From NCBI GenBank assembly GCA_009746045.1, contig RPFO01000213.1, positions 12,958,051-13,022,050 on the forward strand: DNA of 64,000 nucleotides, given 5' to 3'. Both the position numbers and the translations under genes were made by a program. The notes beneath the pieces were generated by a model. The model was not told where the DNA came from and searched no databases. It saw only the letters and a program-made list of their open reading frames with translations. Below, one piece after another: positions 45,233 through 57,920 of the stretch. Numbering within the stretch: position 1 is the first letter of the stretch; each line of letters begins with the position of its first letter. Origin of the DNA: Mesostigma viride. Its lineage: Eukaryota > Streptophyta > Mesostigmatophyceae > Mesostigmatales > Mesostigmataceae.

Positions 45233-46275
45233 TTGACCTGCTGCAACGTTGGGGCGAAACACGGAGGGAAAAAGGCATCAGACGGGTAACATTCTCGGCT
45301 TGCTCGTCAGTTTCCTAACAAATGCAACTTCCAAAGCCGTCTCCATTCGACCATGTGTGATCTGAAATGCCCCCCCAAAGGAAGCACTGTAACGAGCACA
45401 GCAAACGCAAGCAGCAGTACGAGCGATCATGCCGCACCTCGAAGAAGATGAGGTTAACCAGGCAGGGGGGTGATTATTAAAGTTGGAATGCTTCGCCCGG
45501 CATTAGCGAACGGCAGGAAGTTGTGTCATCCCGAGGGCTCCGTCGCATGCCAGTGCGCAAGAAAGTTCCTCTGGGCAACAGTTGAGACTTCTAAACCTAT
45601 TGAATCCGTTCTACCGAGTATGTCCCACAATGTGCAGATATTTGCGCACAGGGCAAGAAAGCAGCCTCGGCATTCGAATGCGGAGACGAGCAGGATGCAC
45701 GGGCCTGCAAATGATGTGTGCAACCGCCACAAATATTATACATTGCCTAACCTGCTGTTCTGGTTGGGGGTTGTCACATATAAGTCACGCTAGCTGCGTT
45801 GGCAGCGTTTGCACTTTGCACTATTTCCCGCGAAGCGGCCACCGGCAGAATTAGGCTAACCACCCTCGCCGAGACGCGCCGGACATTCATACTGTATGCA
45901 AAATTTCTTGCGGTAGCGCCGCGCCCGTACGGGTCTTGCCCAGTTGCCCTTGCATCCCTGGCGCACAAACACAATATTTAAAAAGTTACCGTGCAAACGT
46001 GCAAAGCTACAACCGTTTGTCACCAGCCAGATCCGTTGCCTACTGGCTATGGCTGTGAGCAATTGCCATGCCTTGACAACTGGGAGTGTGAATCAACAGA
46101 GCTTGATCTGCATCGAGATCGGCTGAGAAAAGAAGAATCTCCTGAAATGCAATCCTCTTTTTAAGGCATGCTTTGGGGGAGTAATCGACAGCGCGTTCGA
46201 TTTTTCTCACATCGGCACATCTTGGGATGATCTATCAGAGTACAATTTCAAAGCTTAGCTGAATTTGTCAATGCA
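45233..46275. promoter_or_regulatory. Divergent intergenic region, PPR gene and giant ORF
   Basis: No gene recognised. About 1 kb between two divergent start codons, so it should hold both promoters. No motif stands out. Confidence 0.4.
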
Positions 46276-49200
46276 ATGTCGACTCCTGTAGAATCTTTCT
46301 TCGCCATGCGAGACGTTGAAAGCCACGCATTAGGAGGGGCGCTTGGCGGTGTGCACGCCGTAACTCCCGACATGCTCATGATCAGTTCTCCATCATTGAC
46401 CCTGAGCCGGGACAACAGCCATCACGTGGAGAATGGGGCCGACGCTAGCCGTGCAAATACGTCTTGGCTTGAAGGCGCGCACTTTGACTTCCGCACAGAC
46501 TCGGAACGTGATGCGTCGACGTTCTACCATGTAGGCCGACCTACCCACAGCCGAGCTGGCGTCAACGGACCCGGCGCTGGCCGGCTCAGCATGGGCGACA
46601 TGCTCAGTCTTGCGGAGTGCAGCGGTATGGACGTGTTTAGTCCCGTCCGTCCGGTTACATTCGTTCACCGCCCGCCGTCCCCGACATCCCATAACCCGGG
46701 CAACTGGGCAGGCCACGCACGGTCTCCTCTGGCTGAGCTGTCCGCAAATCGTCCATCGCCGCCCGCTCGCCACGGGGAACCCAGGGCAAAAGGCCTTGCC
46801 GGGAATTTAGAGGAACAGGCGGGCGTTCCCAACATCACCAAGGCGAGGAGCCCGGTAGACCCCAGTGGCAGGGTCTTTAACCAGAGTCATATCGGAGCGT
46901 CATCCAGCAGACATGCAGACATGATTGACATCTCGCCACTGCACGCCGCTCCCTGTGAGCCAGGTGCGTCTATTGATAGCCCACGAAGCAGCATACGCAA
47001 GCCGACAGAGCCGGGGCACACGTACCGCTGGCAGCAACTACAGGGTGCCGCCAACCCTGGGCACACTTCCCTCCCCTCTGGCAAGGTGGGCGACACGGGA
47101 TGTAGCGCCGAGCAAGGGGACGAGCACCAGCAGGAGGGGCAGACGGTGTTTGAGCTGGGTGATATCTTTGGCAGCGAGTCCAGTTTCACCTCCAGCCACG
47201 AGGGCGGTGATGAGAATGGCGCGCACCATGGGTATGGTGCCGTCCGTGCGGACGCCAGTGCCCCACACCCCAGCCCTACGCATGCAGGCACCATGGATGA
47301 GCCACGCGCGCTTATGCCGTCATCCGAGGACGATGGTGAGGCCCGGCCAGGGCCGCCACCGATGGCGTCCCCCCTGCCCCTATTTGTGGAACCCATGCTG
47401 CTGAGCCCAGGGGGGTTCCTGACCTCGCCCTTGCCCCACACCCCTGCAGGGGCCAGCGTTTCTGCCAAGGCTGTGCTCCCGCGCATGCCATCCCCCGGTC
47501 AGGACGCGCTGGCATCCGGCACCAGCGGGACACCTGGCAGCCAGCCGTGTCGCGATCCTGCCGGACCCACCCCCGCTTTGCCCCCCCCCATCGCGTCCCC
47601 CTTGCTGAACAGCCTGCTGGGCCTCACGGGCGAAGGGACGGGCAACGAGGAGGCCAGTGGGATGTCCCACAGCCGCAGCCGCAGCGCTAATTCTGGCTCC
47701 TCCTGCAACCTGCTGGGCGGTGCAGGTGCGTGCGGCGGCAGCCAGTGCTCCCCTGACCTGCTGGACGGGTCGCTGTCCTCCTCCACCGAGGCGCTGCTGG
47801 CCGCATGTGGGGCCGACCCGAGGGACACGCGCGTGGAGGACTCGGCGGTCATGCGCGCGATGGAGGCCCGTCACCGACGCAAGCTGAGCGACGATGGCCC
47901 GTACATGCAACTAGAAGATAGCACCGCGGCGAACATGGACGGCAGGGTCCCTGGGCGTGGCTACGTGGGCAACGTCAGCGTGACGGTGTGGGAGGAGGAG
48001 CCGTCGATCGTGGCCGACGGCGTGCCAGGTGGCAGCATGACCATGCTCTTCATGCAAACAGAGCAAGCACCCGTGGGTGAGGACACACAGCAGCCTAGTG
48101 CGTCACGGGGGGAGGAGGATAGTAGAAGGCATCCGCGGGCACAGTGGCGGCGGCAGCATCAGCGGCAGGGCTCTGCGGATGGATTTGAGGTGGTTGGGCG
48201 CGGTCCCGTTGCTTCGGGCGGCAAGGAGGCTCTTGGCCGTGGCGTGAGGGGGGGCGGGGACGGAAGCGGGGCCAGGGATGCAGCGTTTGCCAGCATCATG
48301 GACGCCGACCTGAGCGTGGAGCTGCATCTGGACATCAACGTGGGGGCTGATGGTGGTAACCAGGGCGATATCTTGGCCAGCATGCTGCATGGCGTGGGCG
48401 TGGGCGGAGATGTGCCCCATGGAGATGTGTCTGAGGTGGACGTGGACGAGGCCAGCCTGTCATTTGCAGCGGCGTGCGTGGCGTCGTCAGTGTTAGGGGA
48501 GAGCCAGGCGCGCGTGCCCATGCCCAGGAGGGCGGCGGATGCCTCTGCGCCCTGGGTGTCGCAGACGGTGGCGGCGGTGGCAGCGCCAACGGCACCTATC
48601 GTGGCGCTGACAGGCGATGATGAGTTGGCGCGGGTGGCAGAAGAGGCGGCAGAGGTCTCCTTGCTGGATGGGGATGTGCGCACAGCTCTCGCATGCGGTA
48701 CTCATGTCTGTGTGGCCGCGGACGCCAGCAACGAGCGCGAGGTAGCAAGCAGTGCCCTGGGCGTGCCCACCGTCACGGTCCCCGGCCCCTTGCTGGTGGC
48801 GGGCACGGGCACTTTTGCCACGCGTGGCCGTGAGCATGGGCACATGGGAGCCGTGCCGGTGCACGTGTATAGGGTACTTGGCAGTTCTAGTAGCGATGGT
48901 GGGGCCTGCGATGGGGAGGGGAAGGACGACAGTGCCCATGGTGGCGATGCGGGTGTCGGAAGCGATGGTGATGGCGGTGTGCCTGTAGCCAGCAGAAAAT
49001 CTCTCGCGGTTGCTTCTGGTAACGACACGCCAGGCTCTTGCGACGCGACCGCCAAGTCCGGAGAGGAAGAGGGGGTTATGCATGCGGCCGAGGTTGCAGA
49101 CGGTAGTACGCATGTAGCAACTGGGCACCGCAGCAGCCCCTCCAACGTGGGTGATGCGCCAACCCGCAGGCATGGGGAGCCATCGGGTGCGCCTCGACAG

Positions 49201-52200
49201 GTGCAGCAGCCACAGGGGCGGTTGGAGCCGCAACAGCAACACCAGCCACCGGTGCTGCTTCTGTCAGACGCGCGTGCGGGGAAGCAGCAGCCACATGACC
49301 CGCCACGGCTGCAGGTGTGCCGGCCGCCAGATCGCGCCGCGTCCACAAGCCCTAGCGATGGGCATGACGGCACTCTACGTGGCGGGAGCAGAAGTATGGG
49401 CGGTTCATGCGGCACTCGTGATGGCAGCAAGTTATCACTGCCCCTCTCCTCCCTGCGCGCGGACTACGAGGCGGTGGTGAGGGAGCGTGACACGGCGGTG
49501 GCCGACGCCAGCACCTGCAGGGGCATGCTGGCCGACCTGGGCCGCCTGGTGGCCCGCATGATGGCCGCCGAGGTGGGGGGCGCCTCAATTCCCCCCCCCT
49601 GCTCTGGCGTCGGCATCCTGGCACCGAGCACACTCTGCAGTATGGACGATGGCACATGGCCGTGCGATGGTGGTGCCCCTGCCGGCCCCGCGGACGGCGA
49701 TGGGGTAGACGATAGCGCGGGCAGCCTGGTCACTGTAGCGGCATGTGTCATCCACCAGACGATGGTCTTGCTGGACACCCTGGCCGTGCGCTCTGCCCGC
49801 AGCCACTCGCCAGGTCATGCGGACCAGCAGCAACAGCCGCCGCAGCAGCAGCAGCAGCAGGACTGCCCCAGCCTTGGTGAGCCGGTGCGGGGGATGGCCG
49901 ACCACCACCCAGGGGCCCTAGAGCGCGCGGGCGAGGAGGTGCTGTGTGAGGAGATGCCGGCATCGAAGATATCGGTGCAGATGCCGGCATCGAAGACATC
50001 GGTGCTGCCAGCGGCACACAGGCCATCCGCGAGGGGAGCAAGGGTACCCGACGACGGTGCCAGTCCACTGTCAGCTGCCACAAGTACCAGGAACGACCGG
50101 GAGGAGCGCGTTGTAAGGGAGGCACCCGTCACCGTGCCGTTAGTGGCATCCATGGCGAGCGGTGCTGTGGGGGCCGACGGGCTAGGCCAGCTGTTGGAGT
50201 GGGCACAAACTGAGATCATTGAGACCAGGCCATCACTGCCGCCGACGTCTCCGCCGCGAACGCAACATCCGCGGTTGCCGAAAGAGCCGCGGTCCTGCCC
50301 CCCTGCCAAGTCAAGGAAGGCCACCTCACCAACCACATCAAGGAAGGCAACCTCTTCTCCCCAGTTGGTGACGGGCAGCTCGCCTACGCCATGGCGTGCA
50401 TCAGGGAACCGGCCGACGGGTTCTGCGCTGGGGGTGGTACCTGGCGGGTCCGCTCCCGGGACGCCAGCTGGCCGCACGTCCCAGGCCTTGCTCCCCAGAA
50501 ACAGCCGATCCAGGGGCTCACCAGGCGCGCGCCGCAGCCTCGGGTACGCCAGCATGAGCACGCAGGCGACCAGTCTGTCCCCTCGCTGTGGCGCTGGTGA
50601 CATCCATCAGAAGTCACCGCGTGGCAGCACCCGTATGATGGCGGGTCGGAAGCACCGGCAAGCAGGCAGCCCTTCCCCCGCCTCCCCTCCTGCGGGTGCC
50701 CATGATGAGCATCATACTGCTGGCGCAGGTGCTGACCCCACCACCCGTGCCGTGAGTGGGGCGCAGGCATCCCCAGGTGCGTGCGCGAGCAATGCCGCGC
50801 GTGACATGCCTGGTCATGCTGCACGTGACGTGCGTCGGCAGCGGGAGCTGGAGCAGCTGCAGGCGACCAACTATGCGCTGGCCAAGCGGCTGTGTGCGGG
50901 GCTGGAGCGTCTCATGGCCACCGCGCGCGACAATCAGCGGCTGCGCGAGGGTATGGGCCGTCAGGGCGCGTCCATCGCCCAGATGGGCCAGCTTCTCGCA
51001 TCCCTGCAGGAGATGTGGGCCGCCAACGCGGGGCTACGGCAGCAGCTGCGCGACACCGTGGCGGGGCTGGAGCTGCAGCTAATGCTGGCGTCGCAGGCAC
51101 AGGGGCAGGAGAGGATGGTCGGCAGGGGGGATGTCCTGTTGCTGCAGGAGCCAGCAGCCAAGGGGCAAGAGGATCGCCCGGCGCAGGGGTATGAGGATGG
51201 CCTGGGACAGGAGGTGGCCCAGGGAGGGCCGTGGGGCCAAGTCAGCCCATCAGGCCTGGAGGGGGGGGAGCCCAATGAGTGCATGGGGGGCGGAGGGTTG
51301 CAAGATGGATGGCAGGGGGCCGGTGTGCACGACAAGGGCAGGCGCGTTGGTTGGGGGCACGGGTCGTCCTCCTCCGTGCACGCCGAGCCAACGGGTCATC
51401 ATCCCCGGCGTGGGGTGGAGGCGCCGCGCCGCCGACGCGACTTTGGGGATGCTGATGTCAGCCTGGTGGACGAGCCAGGGCACGAGGAGGCACGCCTGGG
51501 GGAGGACGAGGACGCCGCCGCGCTGGATGGGGGGCTGGGCAAGGGGGCGTGGTGTGACTGGGTGGATGAGGAGGTGGACAAAGGTAGGCAGGGGGGTGAG
51601 AAGTGGGGGGCGCACAGGGCTGTGACTGGGCGGGCAGGGCGGCGGAGGAGGCATGCAAGCGGACCACCCTCGGGCGTGCGTGTGGTGGTTCGTGCCGGCG
51701 CGCCGCAGTTGGGACGTAAGCACAAGCAACCGCGCTGCAAGGCCCAGCAGGGACCTGGCGCAGGCGACCAGGCCTGCCAAGGCCAGCATGACGTTGGCCA
51801 GCACAAGTTGGACCACCTCGATGAGGAGGGAGGACACGTGCCGCTGCGTGCGTTCGAGGCGTCAGCCATCGGGCCACGCCACCCCGGAGTCGTGCTGGAT
51901 GGCATGCAGGCGGCAGTGCTGGATTGCATGAACCCAACGGTATCGGATGGCATGCACCCAACAGCCTGCGATCCGGATGACGAGCCTGCAGGTGGGCAGG
52001 AGGAGTGGCGGCGGCACCTGGCAGGGTGGGCAGGGTGGGCGGGCCGAGGGGAGGGCCACGGCGAGGACGCGGCCTCGGTACCATTGCAGAGCGAGAGGAC
52101 CGTGGGTGCGGTGCCAGCAGAGAGTGGGGATGGTGTGCTGGCCAGCCCGTCCCGTGCTCCAACCCAGCCAGCTGGTCACCATGCCGGTTGCCAGGTGGAC

Positions 52201-53968
52201 TCCCTGGACCAGCGGGGTGGGAGCCTGCGTGGTGGCAAGCGGGGCGCCTGCGTGCATGGCAGCAAGGTAGGCGCGCCTGCCAGCGTGCTGGGGCAGTGCT
52301 CGGGCACGCACGCGTGCGGCATGGGCGCATGCGGAGGAGAGAATGAGCGAGCGGCCGGCATGGGATGGGGGCTGGGTGCAGATGGCGGGGCGTGCGCCAG
52401 TGAAATCGCCGAGGATGCGCTCGCTAGGGGCCACACGGGGACAAGTGTCGCATGCGTGGGCGATGCGGGGCTGTATGTGGGCCTGGATGGCACGACAGGT
52501 GTTCCCTTGCTGCGGTGGCGAGGGGAGCCGCTTCTGGCATCCCGGCAGCTCTTGTCGCTGCTGGTGGAGCGCAGCAACCTGACGGTGGAGGTGCTGGCGC
52601 ACGTCAGCGCGTGCTTGCGTGTGTTGCCGGCGCGCCTGGCCCGCACCCTGGCCAATGCCAGCGACCGCAGCACCAGTGGGGGCAGCAGCCACAACACCAG
52701 CAGCACCAGCTCGTTCGCAGCAGGCCACGAGAATGCCAGCATCATTAATGACTCGTCGATCAACCTCAGTGACATCGCAGGCGCACGCAACAGCTTGGCC
52801 GCGCAGCCACCCACCGCTACGCCCGCGTGTCCAGCCACACCAGTTGCCGACATGCCCCACACAGGTAACTGTGTGGGTGGGACATGGCCGCATGGTAACA
52901 ACATGGCAGCGGCATCACCACATGGTAACATGCCGGCGGCGGGCGTGCCAGCGGACAGCATGACCCCTGTCTCTCGCGCGTCGGCCGCGGTTGCCTCCCT
53001 CATCCACGCGCGCTCCTTCCTCGAAACGGAGCGCGCGGTAGCGCGCGCCGTGAGCGAGGCGCAGGGGCGCGTCCAGGGGGCGCTGCGGTCCCTGCGGCGC
53101 GGGGCGTCTCGACAGGTGGCGCTGGCTGCGCGCGCGTGCCGCGAGCTGGACGCGGCGGCGGCAGCAGCTGAGTGGAACGAGCGCCAGGTGGCGGCGTTTG
53201 AGCTGCACGGCCGGGTGGTGCGCGCGGAGGCGGATGCCCTGGCCATGGCGGTGGAGCGGCTGGCAAGGGAGAAGGAGGGCCTGGCGGCGCGTGTGGCGGG
53301 CGCGAGAATCACATGGGGGGAGCGAGAGGGCCAGCTGCGCGACAGATGGCGCGAGGCCGCACGCGGGGAGTTGCAGGCTGAGTGCCGCGCGCAAGCACTG
53401 GCGGCCGCACTGCAAGAGTATGAAGGGGTCTCCTCGCCGTGGGCTCTGATGGCGACGCCGGAGCGGCAGCCTGGCGTGGGTGGGGAGGGCAAGGGCATGG
53501 CTTCGGGTGAGTGGGGAAACCAGGGTGTAAGGGGGGGGGGAATACTAGGAGACTGCATGATGGCTACAGCCACAATACTGCAAGGTACTGTCTGGGTTGT
53601 TTTGTAGTTCAAATAGGGAGAAATTCGGGGGCTGGGGGAAATGCGGGAGAGGCAGGAATGGGGAGCGTTGAACTTGATGTCCATGTTTCTTGTGGATTGA
53701 CGTAAAGGCCTGCACGAAAGAAATGTTTTATGGAATACTATCTTCCAGACCAGGCCGATGAAACGAGATTCGCCCCGTCATACCTGGCCTTGCCTTGCGG
53801 ATTTTCTGGCACCTTGGTTTCCTGCCGTGTTGGTGTCTAGGTCATACCCATTATGGTATGGTTGCCATCCATGCGTCACTCGTGCCTTTGTGATAACCTA
53901 CTGCTCATTCGTTCCTTCCCCTCATGTTCGGCCATGGGCCCATGTGTGCAGGTGTTGAATGCAACTGA
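46276..53968 (+). CDS. Giant low-complexity coiled-coil protein, unrecognised (about 2415 aa)
   Basis: One frame is open from ATG 46276 for 2443 codons. A strong donor (TCGG|GTGAGT, 53507) and acceptor (GTGTGCAG, exon from 53952) suggest splicing to a short last exon ending VECN-stop at 53968; this is inferred. The protein is Gly/Ala/Ser/Asp-rich with a polyQ-like stretch near residue 1180. Predicted coiled coils lie near 1057-1105 (LRADYEAVVRERDTAVADAS), 1518-1615 (QRELEQLQATNYALAKRL, LREGMGRQG, LASLQEMWAANAGLRQQL) and 2245-2385 (FLETERAVARAVSEAQGR, AMAVERLAREKEGLAARV). A helical block with LLASRQLLSLLVERSNLTVE lies near 2085. No catalytic motif, membrane segment or known domain is seen. Parts of 51240-52480 are glycine-rich and could be unspliced in-frame introns. 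A structural or scaffold role is plausible only from composition. Confidence 0.7.
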
Positions 53969-54611
53969 GGAGAACAAAGTCTCCTGATGATGCCTGCAGG
54001 GCTTGCGACGAGAGATTACATAGTAGTTAAGTAGTAGTAGTATATGGTCTAGGGACCTAGGGCAGTGCCCAGTTCAGACGTTAAGCGTCAGCTACCTTGA
54101 TAAACGTGTATGCTGTATCTACCTTACTGTGCACAGTTATTAGCACCGTCGTTTCTGTGCTGACATGTTGGTTGATGGCATTTGTCAGGTAAGAGGGGAA
54201 TTCAGTATCGCAACAATCGCCCCCTTTTCAGATCCATAGTATCAAAGGACTACATACACATAGTGCACAGGAAAGCCAGTTAAATGACCAACTTGATGTA
54301 CCAATTCATGCGGTGTATCTGGCCACATTGTTGGACACGCCTCATTGTGGGGCTAATCCCTTTTATGGCATTTTTAGTGTGTGCATACTCACGCCGCCGA
54401 AGCAAATTTTCATTCTTGGGAATATGAGGGATGTTCGAGTTTTTTAGTTCTTCAATGGATAAACCAATCATCAGTATTTGTTCCGTGCTTGGCATGCGCC
54501 AGCTAGCGGCCTTCTTTGTAGTATATATTATTGATTGGTTGCCTTGGTTGGATGTAGAGTGAAAGCCAAAATTATTCTTGATACATGTTTGCCGCAATAG
54601 TTAGACAGTGG
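53969..54611. other. Intergenic, no gene recognised
   Basis: AT-richer than its surroundings. A 105-codon minus frame (54597-54280) has unusual Asn/Ile-rich composition and no recognisable family; I do not call it. Confidence 0.5.
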
Positions 54612-55018
54612 TCTTGTACATGCCCGCCTACTACAGGCACTATACCAGCTTAGGCCTAGCCTTTTTAGTCATGTACATGTGTGCCTATGATGAGCCACCC
54701 TCCAGATGATGCCTAGCTTTATTTAATTATGCAGTGCCCATGCAGGGAGTAACTCTCTGCTGAGACGCCATGCCCTAGCTTTTTTGTATAGCTATGCTGA
54801 TCTTCCCCCCCATGACAGGCTCCCCCTTCGCTGGGCATAGCTTGAAGATCATGGGGATGCAAGTGCCCTGGTGCACCTAGAGCAAGGGTCCTTTACATTC
54901 CCACCCTTGCAGGAAGTAGCTTAGAATGTATGATAGGCCATATGCCCCTTCTCTGGGCTATGTGCTACATATACTCCCAACGGAGTTATGTTCCTAATTA
55001 ATTAATTAATTAATGTTT
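54612..55018 (+). mobile_element. Family-A retroelement 3' end with (AATT)n tail
   Basis: Closely matches 60235-60610: ATGTACATGTGTGCCTATGA, CCAGATGATGCCTAGCTTTA, GGAAGTAGCTTAGAATGTAT, TACTCCCAACGGAGTTATGT. It ends in (TTAA)4-like repeats at 54995-55016. It is 5'-truncated and lacks ORF1. First link of a three-element chain. Confidence 0.85.
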
Positions 55019-55927
55019 GCCGCATAAATGTTTATGACGCAGTCAGGTGTAAATTTATTCATATTAATCGATATTCGCCAGCACCTCGACGCCAAGCACC
55101 ACCTCCGCACGGGAGTCGACGGCCGGCCGGTTTTCTCACTGCATACCTGTAATCCTGCCCGGCTTCTCTAGCGTCCCCGCCTTCAGCTCTGCGCTCTCTT
55201 CTCGCTTCTCCAGCGCTCTGCCATCGACCTCTGGGTCCCCTCCCCCTTGACCGAAGCCACCTTCCGCTCCATCCAGCAGCACGTGACCCCCCTCGCTGCA
55301 GATGTGGCAGCCATGGGCAGCACGGCGCGCTGGACATGGACGCTGGACGACGACCTGACCCCCGCTTAGCAGCAGCAGCGACGCGACCTGTGGCCTGAAT
55401 ACCTCCGCCACAAGCAGGACCCCCAGAAGCCCAAGGTGTACTGGAGGGGCGGGGACCTGATGATCAACCACAAGATGTGGACACCCCCTGCTGGCTAGAA
55501 TAGCCCTAGCTAGCTTGTAATCATTGTTAGTCACAGTTCAGTCTGCCGCCATGGCAGCCATGCCTATTGTAGAATGTTTGCCGGCTAGCCGTGCCACCAT
55601 ACCTAGTCACGTGCACCGCTGACCCACGGTACACAACCAGCCATAGCCTTAGCTTAGCCCTTGTACAGCCATGCTACGTCCTGGCTATGATCAGATTACT
55701 TGCCCACGCTCCTTGTTATGATACTACTATGCTCACATGGGTCTTATTGCACCCACAGAACTTGCCGGATCGTCTATCGTGTCCGATTGCAGCTGTGGCA
55801 TGCCTCTGGCATGAAGGAGAAAGGGGGTCTCTGCCCTTTCTTCCTGTTGTGCACATACAGGGATTAAAAGCACTCCGGTGCTCCGTGACTCCCCGACGCG
55901 GGAGCACGAGTTTAATTAATTAATTCA
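55019..55927 (+). mobile_element. ORF1-only retroelement, 3'-end family B
   Basis: Directly after the previous tail. It contains an ORF1 C-terminal domain with stops (WTLDDDLTPA-stop-QQQRRDLWPEYL, KVYWRGGDLMI, about 55330-55498). A 3' UTR follows that is shared with 60764-61063 (GTACAGCCATGCTACGTCCT, CTCACATGGGTCTTATTGCA, GGGATTAAAAGCACT, GTGCTCCGTGACTCCCC). It ends in (TTAA)3 at 55912-55925. The family-B 3' end differs entirely from family A although the ORF1 is homologous. Confidence 0.8.
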
Positions 55928-56328
55928 TGGGCAGCACGCTGGCTGCCGAGCTCCCCACCATCTCCACCGCCACCTCCACCCGAGGTCCTCGCCTCCACCG
56001 GCTCCAGCGCCACCACCGACGCCATCACCGCCCAGCTCCGTGACATCGACATTAGCGCCTCCAGGACAACGCCATCGCCATCAAGTGGCCGGCAGCCTGC
56101 GAAACACCACAGGCCTCACCGCCCAGGCGGTGAAGGACATTGCCGCCAAGCCAGCCCCTGCTGGCCCAGCAGGCGATGCTCCTTCCCCCCAGACCTGGCC
56201 GGCTGCCATGCTGCTGAACCACACCACCACCACCACCTCCGCCATCGCAGCATGTGCACAGCTCAAGCTACAGACGCTCGACCTCCGCGAGGAGGCCGAG
56301 CTCACTATACTTTTCGTCCGAGGGTAGT
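55928..56328 (+). mobile_element. ORF1 N-terminal fragment, third link of the chain
   Basis: Begins at the family-B tail. It carries the N-terminal low-complexity part of ORF1 (LTAQAVKDIAAKPAPAGPAG, LDLREEAEL) homologous to 10570-10770. Frames are broken. Similarity stops near 56305. Confidence 0.7.
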
Positions 56329-56809
56329 AAAAATGATCCGAGGCGTAAATTACGAGGTCTTATCTTACTACCTAGATACGAGGCGTGAGATCCAACGCCG
56401 TAATCATTACTACCTATCATCCTACGTAGTAATTTTACTAGCCGTAAGTAAGAGTAACGTTACGACTGCACATCTTTGGTAGTACATTACCGACAGAGTA
56501 AATTACCGCGACGGGTCTTGGTTGGTAATCTACCACCTGTAGATTAGGTGCCAGTGATCCGATGCTGTAAGATACGTTTCAGTAAGTTACTTCGGGGATC
56601 TTTGCCTGTACACGGCCAGATGGATAATTATATTGTAATGGAGAAGTGGGAGAACGTGCGTGTCTATTAGCAAATGCAGCGAAATATAAAAATGTAGTTA
56701 TCAGCCTTTTTCGCCTATTCAGCAGTTGTCGTTGTCGGCCGTTGTCAGTAAGCGGCTATAGATTATGTGTGCTGGGGCCGGTGAAAAGACGCTAGCAAAG
56801 TTCGTCTGA
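56329..56809. other. Intergenic, no gene recognised
   Basis: Contains repeated (G/C)GTAA(G/T)TTAC-like words (TACGAGGTCTTATC, TACGTAGTAATTTTAC) but no coding signal. Confidence 0.5.
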
Positions 56810-57920
56810 ATGGCGTCCAATAGAGGGGATTTTATTCTTAGTGGATTGTTGGACGAGGAGAAGGCGAGGTTGCTGGCGGAGAATGCGAAAGAGCAGAGGG
56901 AAGCAGCGGAAGCCGTGCGTGGAAGATGAGGTAACGGGATGGAGTGTGGGCCCTGGCTTCTGGTTATGAAATGATGGCGGTTGCAGGCCAGCCGTGCTCG
57001 CTGGTAATGGGTGCGTGGTGTTGAAATCCAAGTTCTGCGCGTATTCTGTTTTTTGGTCAATGATTGAAGGGATGTCGCCTTGTTTTATTTTTGTGCATCT
57101 GCGTCCCGTCGTGACTGCCTCGTCATGGACGCCCAGGGGTAGAAGTTCGAACGAGGGAATGATTTTTCAAACGCCTGGATATGTTATGATAGTACGAATA
57201 AATGGTAATGGGTAGAGGCGGCCAAAATTTTGTTGGAAGTGTGCCAACGCCGCACATACGACTTGAACAACCCTAGGTATCTTAGGAAAAGGAAACACGG
57301 ATACGTCGGAGTGGAGGAAGAGGAAGACGATGACGATGGTGAAGACGGAGAGGTTTACAATGGAGGCCTTGAGAATGGGGAGACATTGAATCAGGAGAGC
57401 AGGGTAGCGGTGAGTGGCCCGTCATGAATTACATTGTGGTTGCAGTTGTTAGCGAGGCGTGTTGATTGCTTCTTGCCGCGGGTAATCGCTAGCGCGCATA
57501 ACCTTCTTTTTTCAACAGGTGTTCTGGTGCATTGACTGCCGCAAAGCAATTAATGGGACTGATTATGTGCCTATCATGCCGTTTGGGAATCATACATTGC
57601 CAACATTTCGTGTTTAGAAGGCGCGCCTTCAGAAGCATATTCAGCACCGCACGAGCCAGGTGCTGAAGGCGTGCTTGGAGAGGAAGGGGTATAAAGTGCG
57701 CATGACCGCATCGAAGAAGAAGAAGCAGCAGGAATCGGGCAAGACCATGATAACCGAGCCAGGATTGGCTTTCGTGCATGCAGTACATGGTGCGGCGCAG
57801 GCAGTGAATGCTGCATCGATTGCAGCGGTGCAGCCTGTGGCCATGGCGGTGCAGGGCGCGGGTCCTGAAGTGTGGGCGTTGGCGAAGCAGATTCACGATG
57901 CTGTCATGGCCACGTTGTGA
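56810..57920 (+). pseudogene. Zinc-finger-like gene with an in-frame stop
   Basis: Three exon candidates in one direction. 56810-56926: ATG, then MASNRGDFILSGLLDEEKAR and a coiled coil. 57218-57411: LLEVCQRRTYDLNNPRYL and an acidic run, ending at GCG|GTGAGT. 57519-57920: after a good TTTTTTCAACAG acceptor, VFWCIDCRKAINGTD, then TAG at 57615-57617, then in the same frame KARLQKHIQHRTSQVLKACL and an Ala/Val-rich tail to TGA. The C-x2-C ... KARLQKHxxH layout is like the BED/hAT-type zinc fingers of transposon proteins. The stop sits inside the finger, so this is either a pseudogene or a truncated product. The join between exons 1 and 2 is not resolved. Function unknown. Confidence 0.5.

Noticed and set aside
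52176-53684. 502-codon minus-strand frame
   Set aside because: Antisense shadow of the GC-rich giant ORF; no family features, and the plus frame is continuous over 7 kb.
54280-54597. 105-codon Asn/Ile-rich minus frame
   Set aside because: Possible relic, but there is no family match I can defend and no homologous copy in the window.
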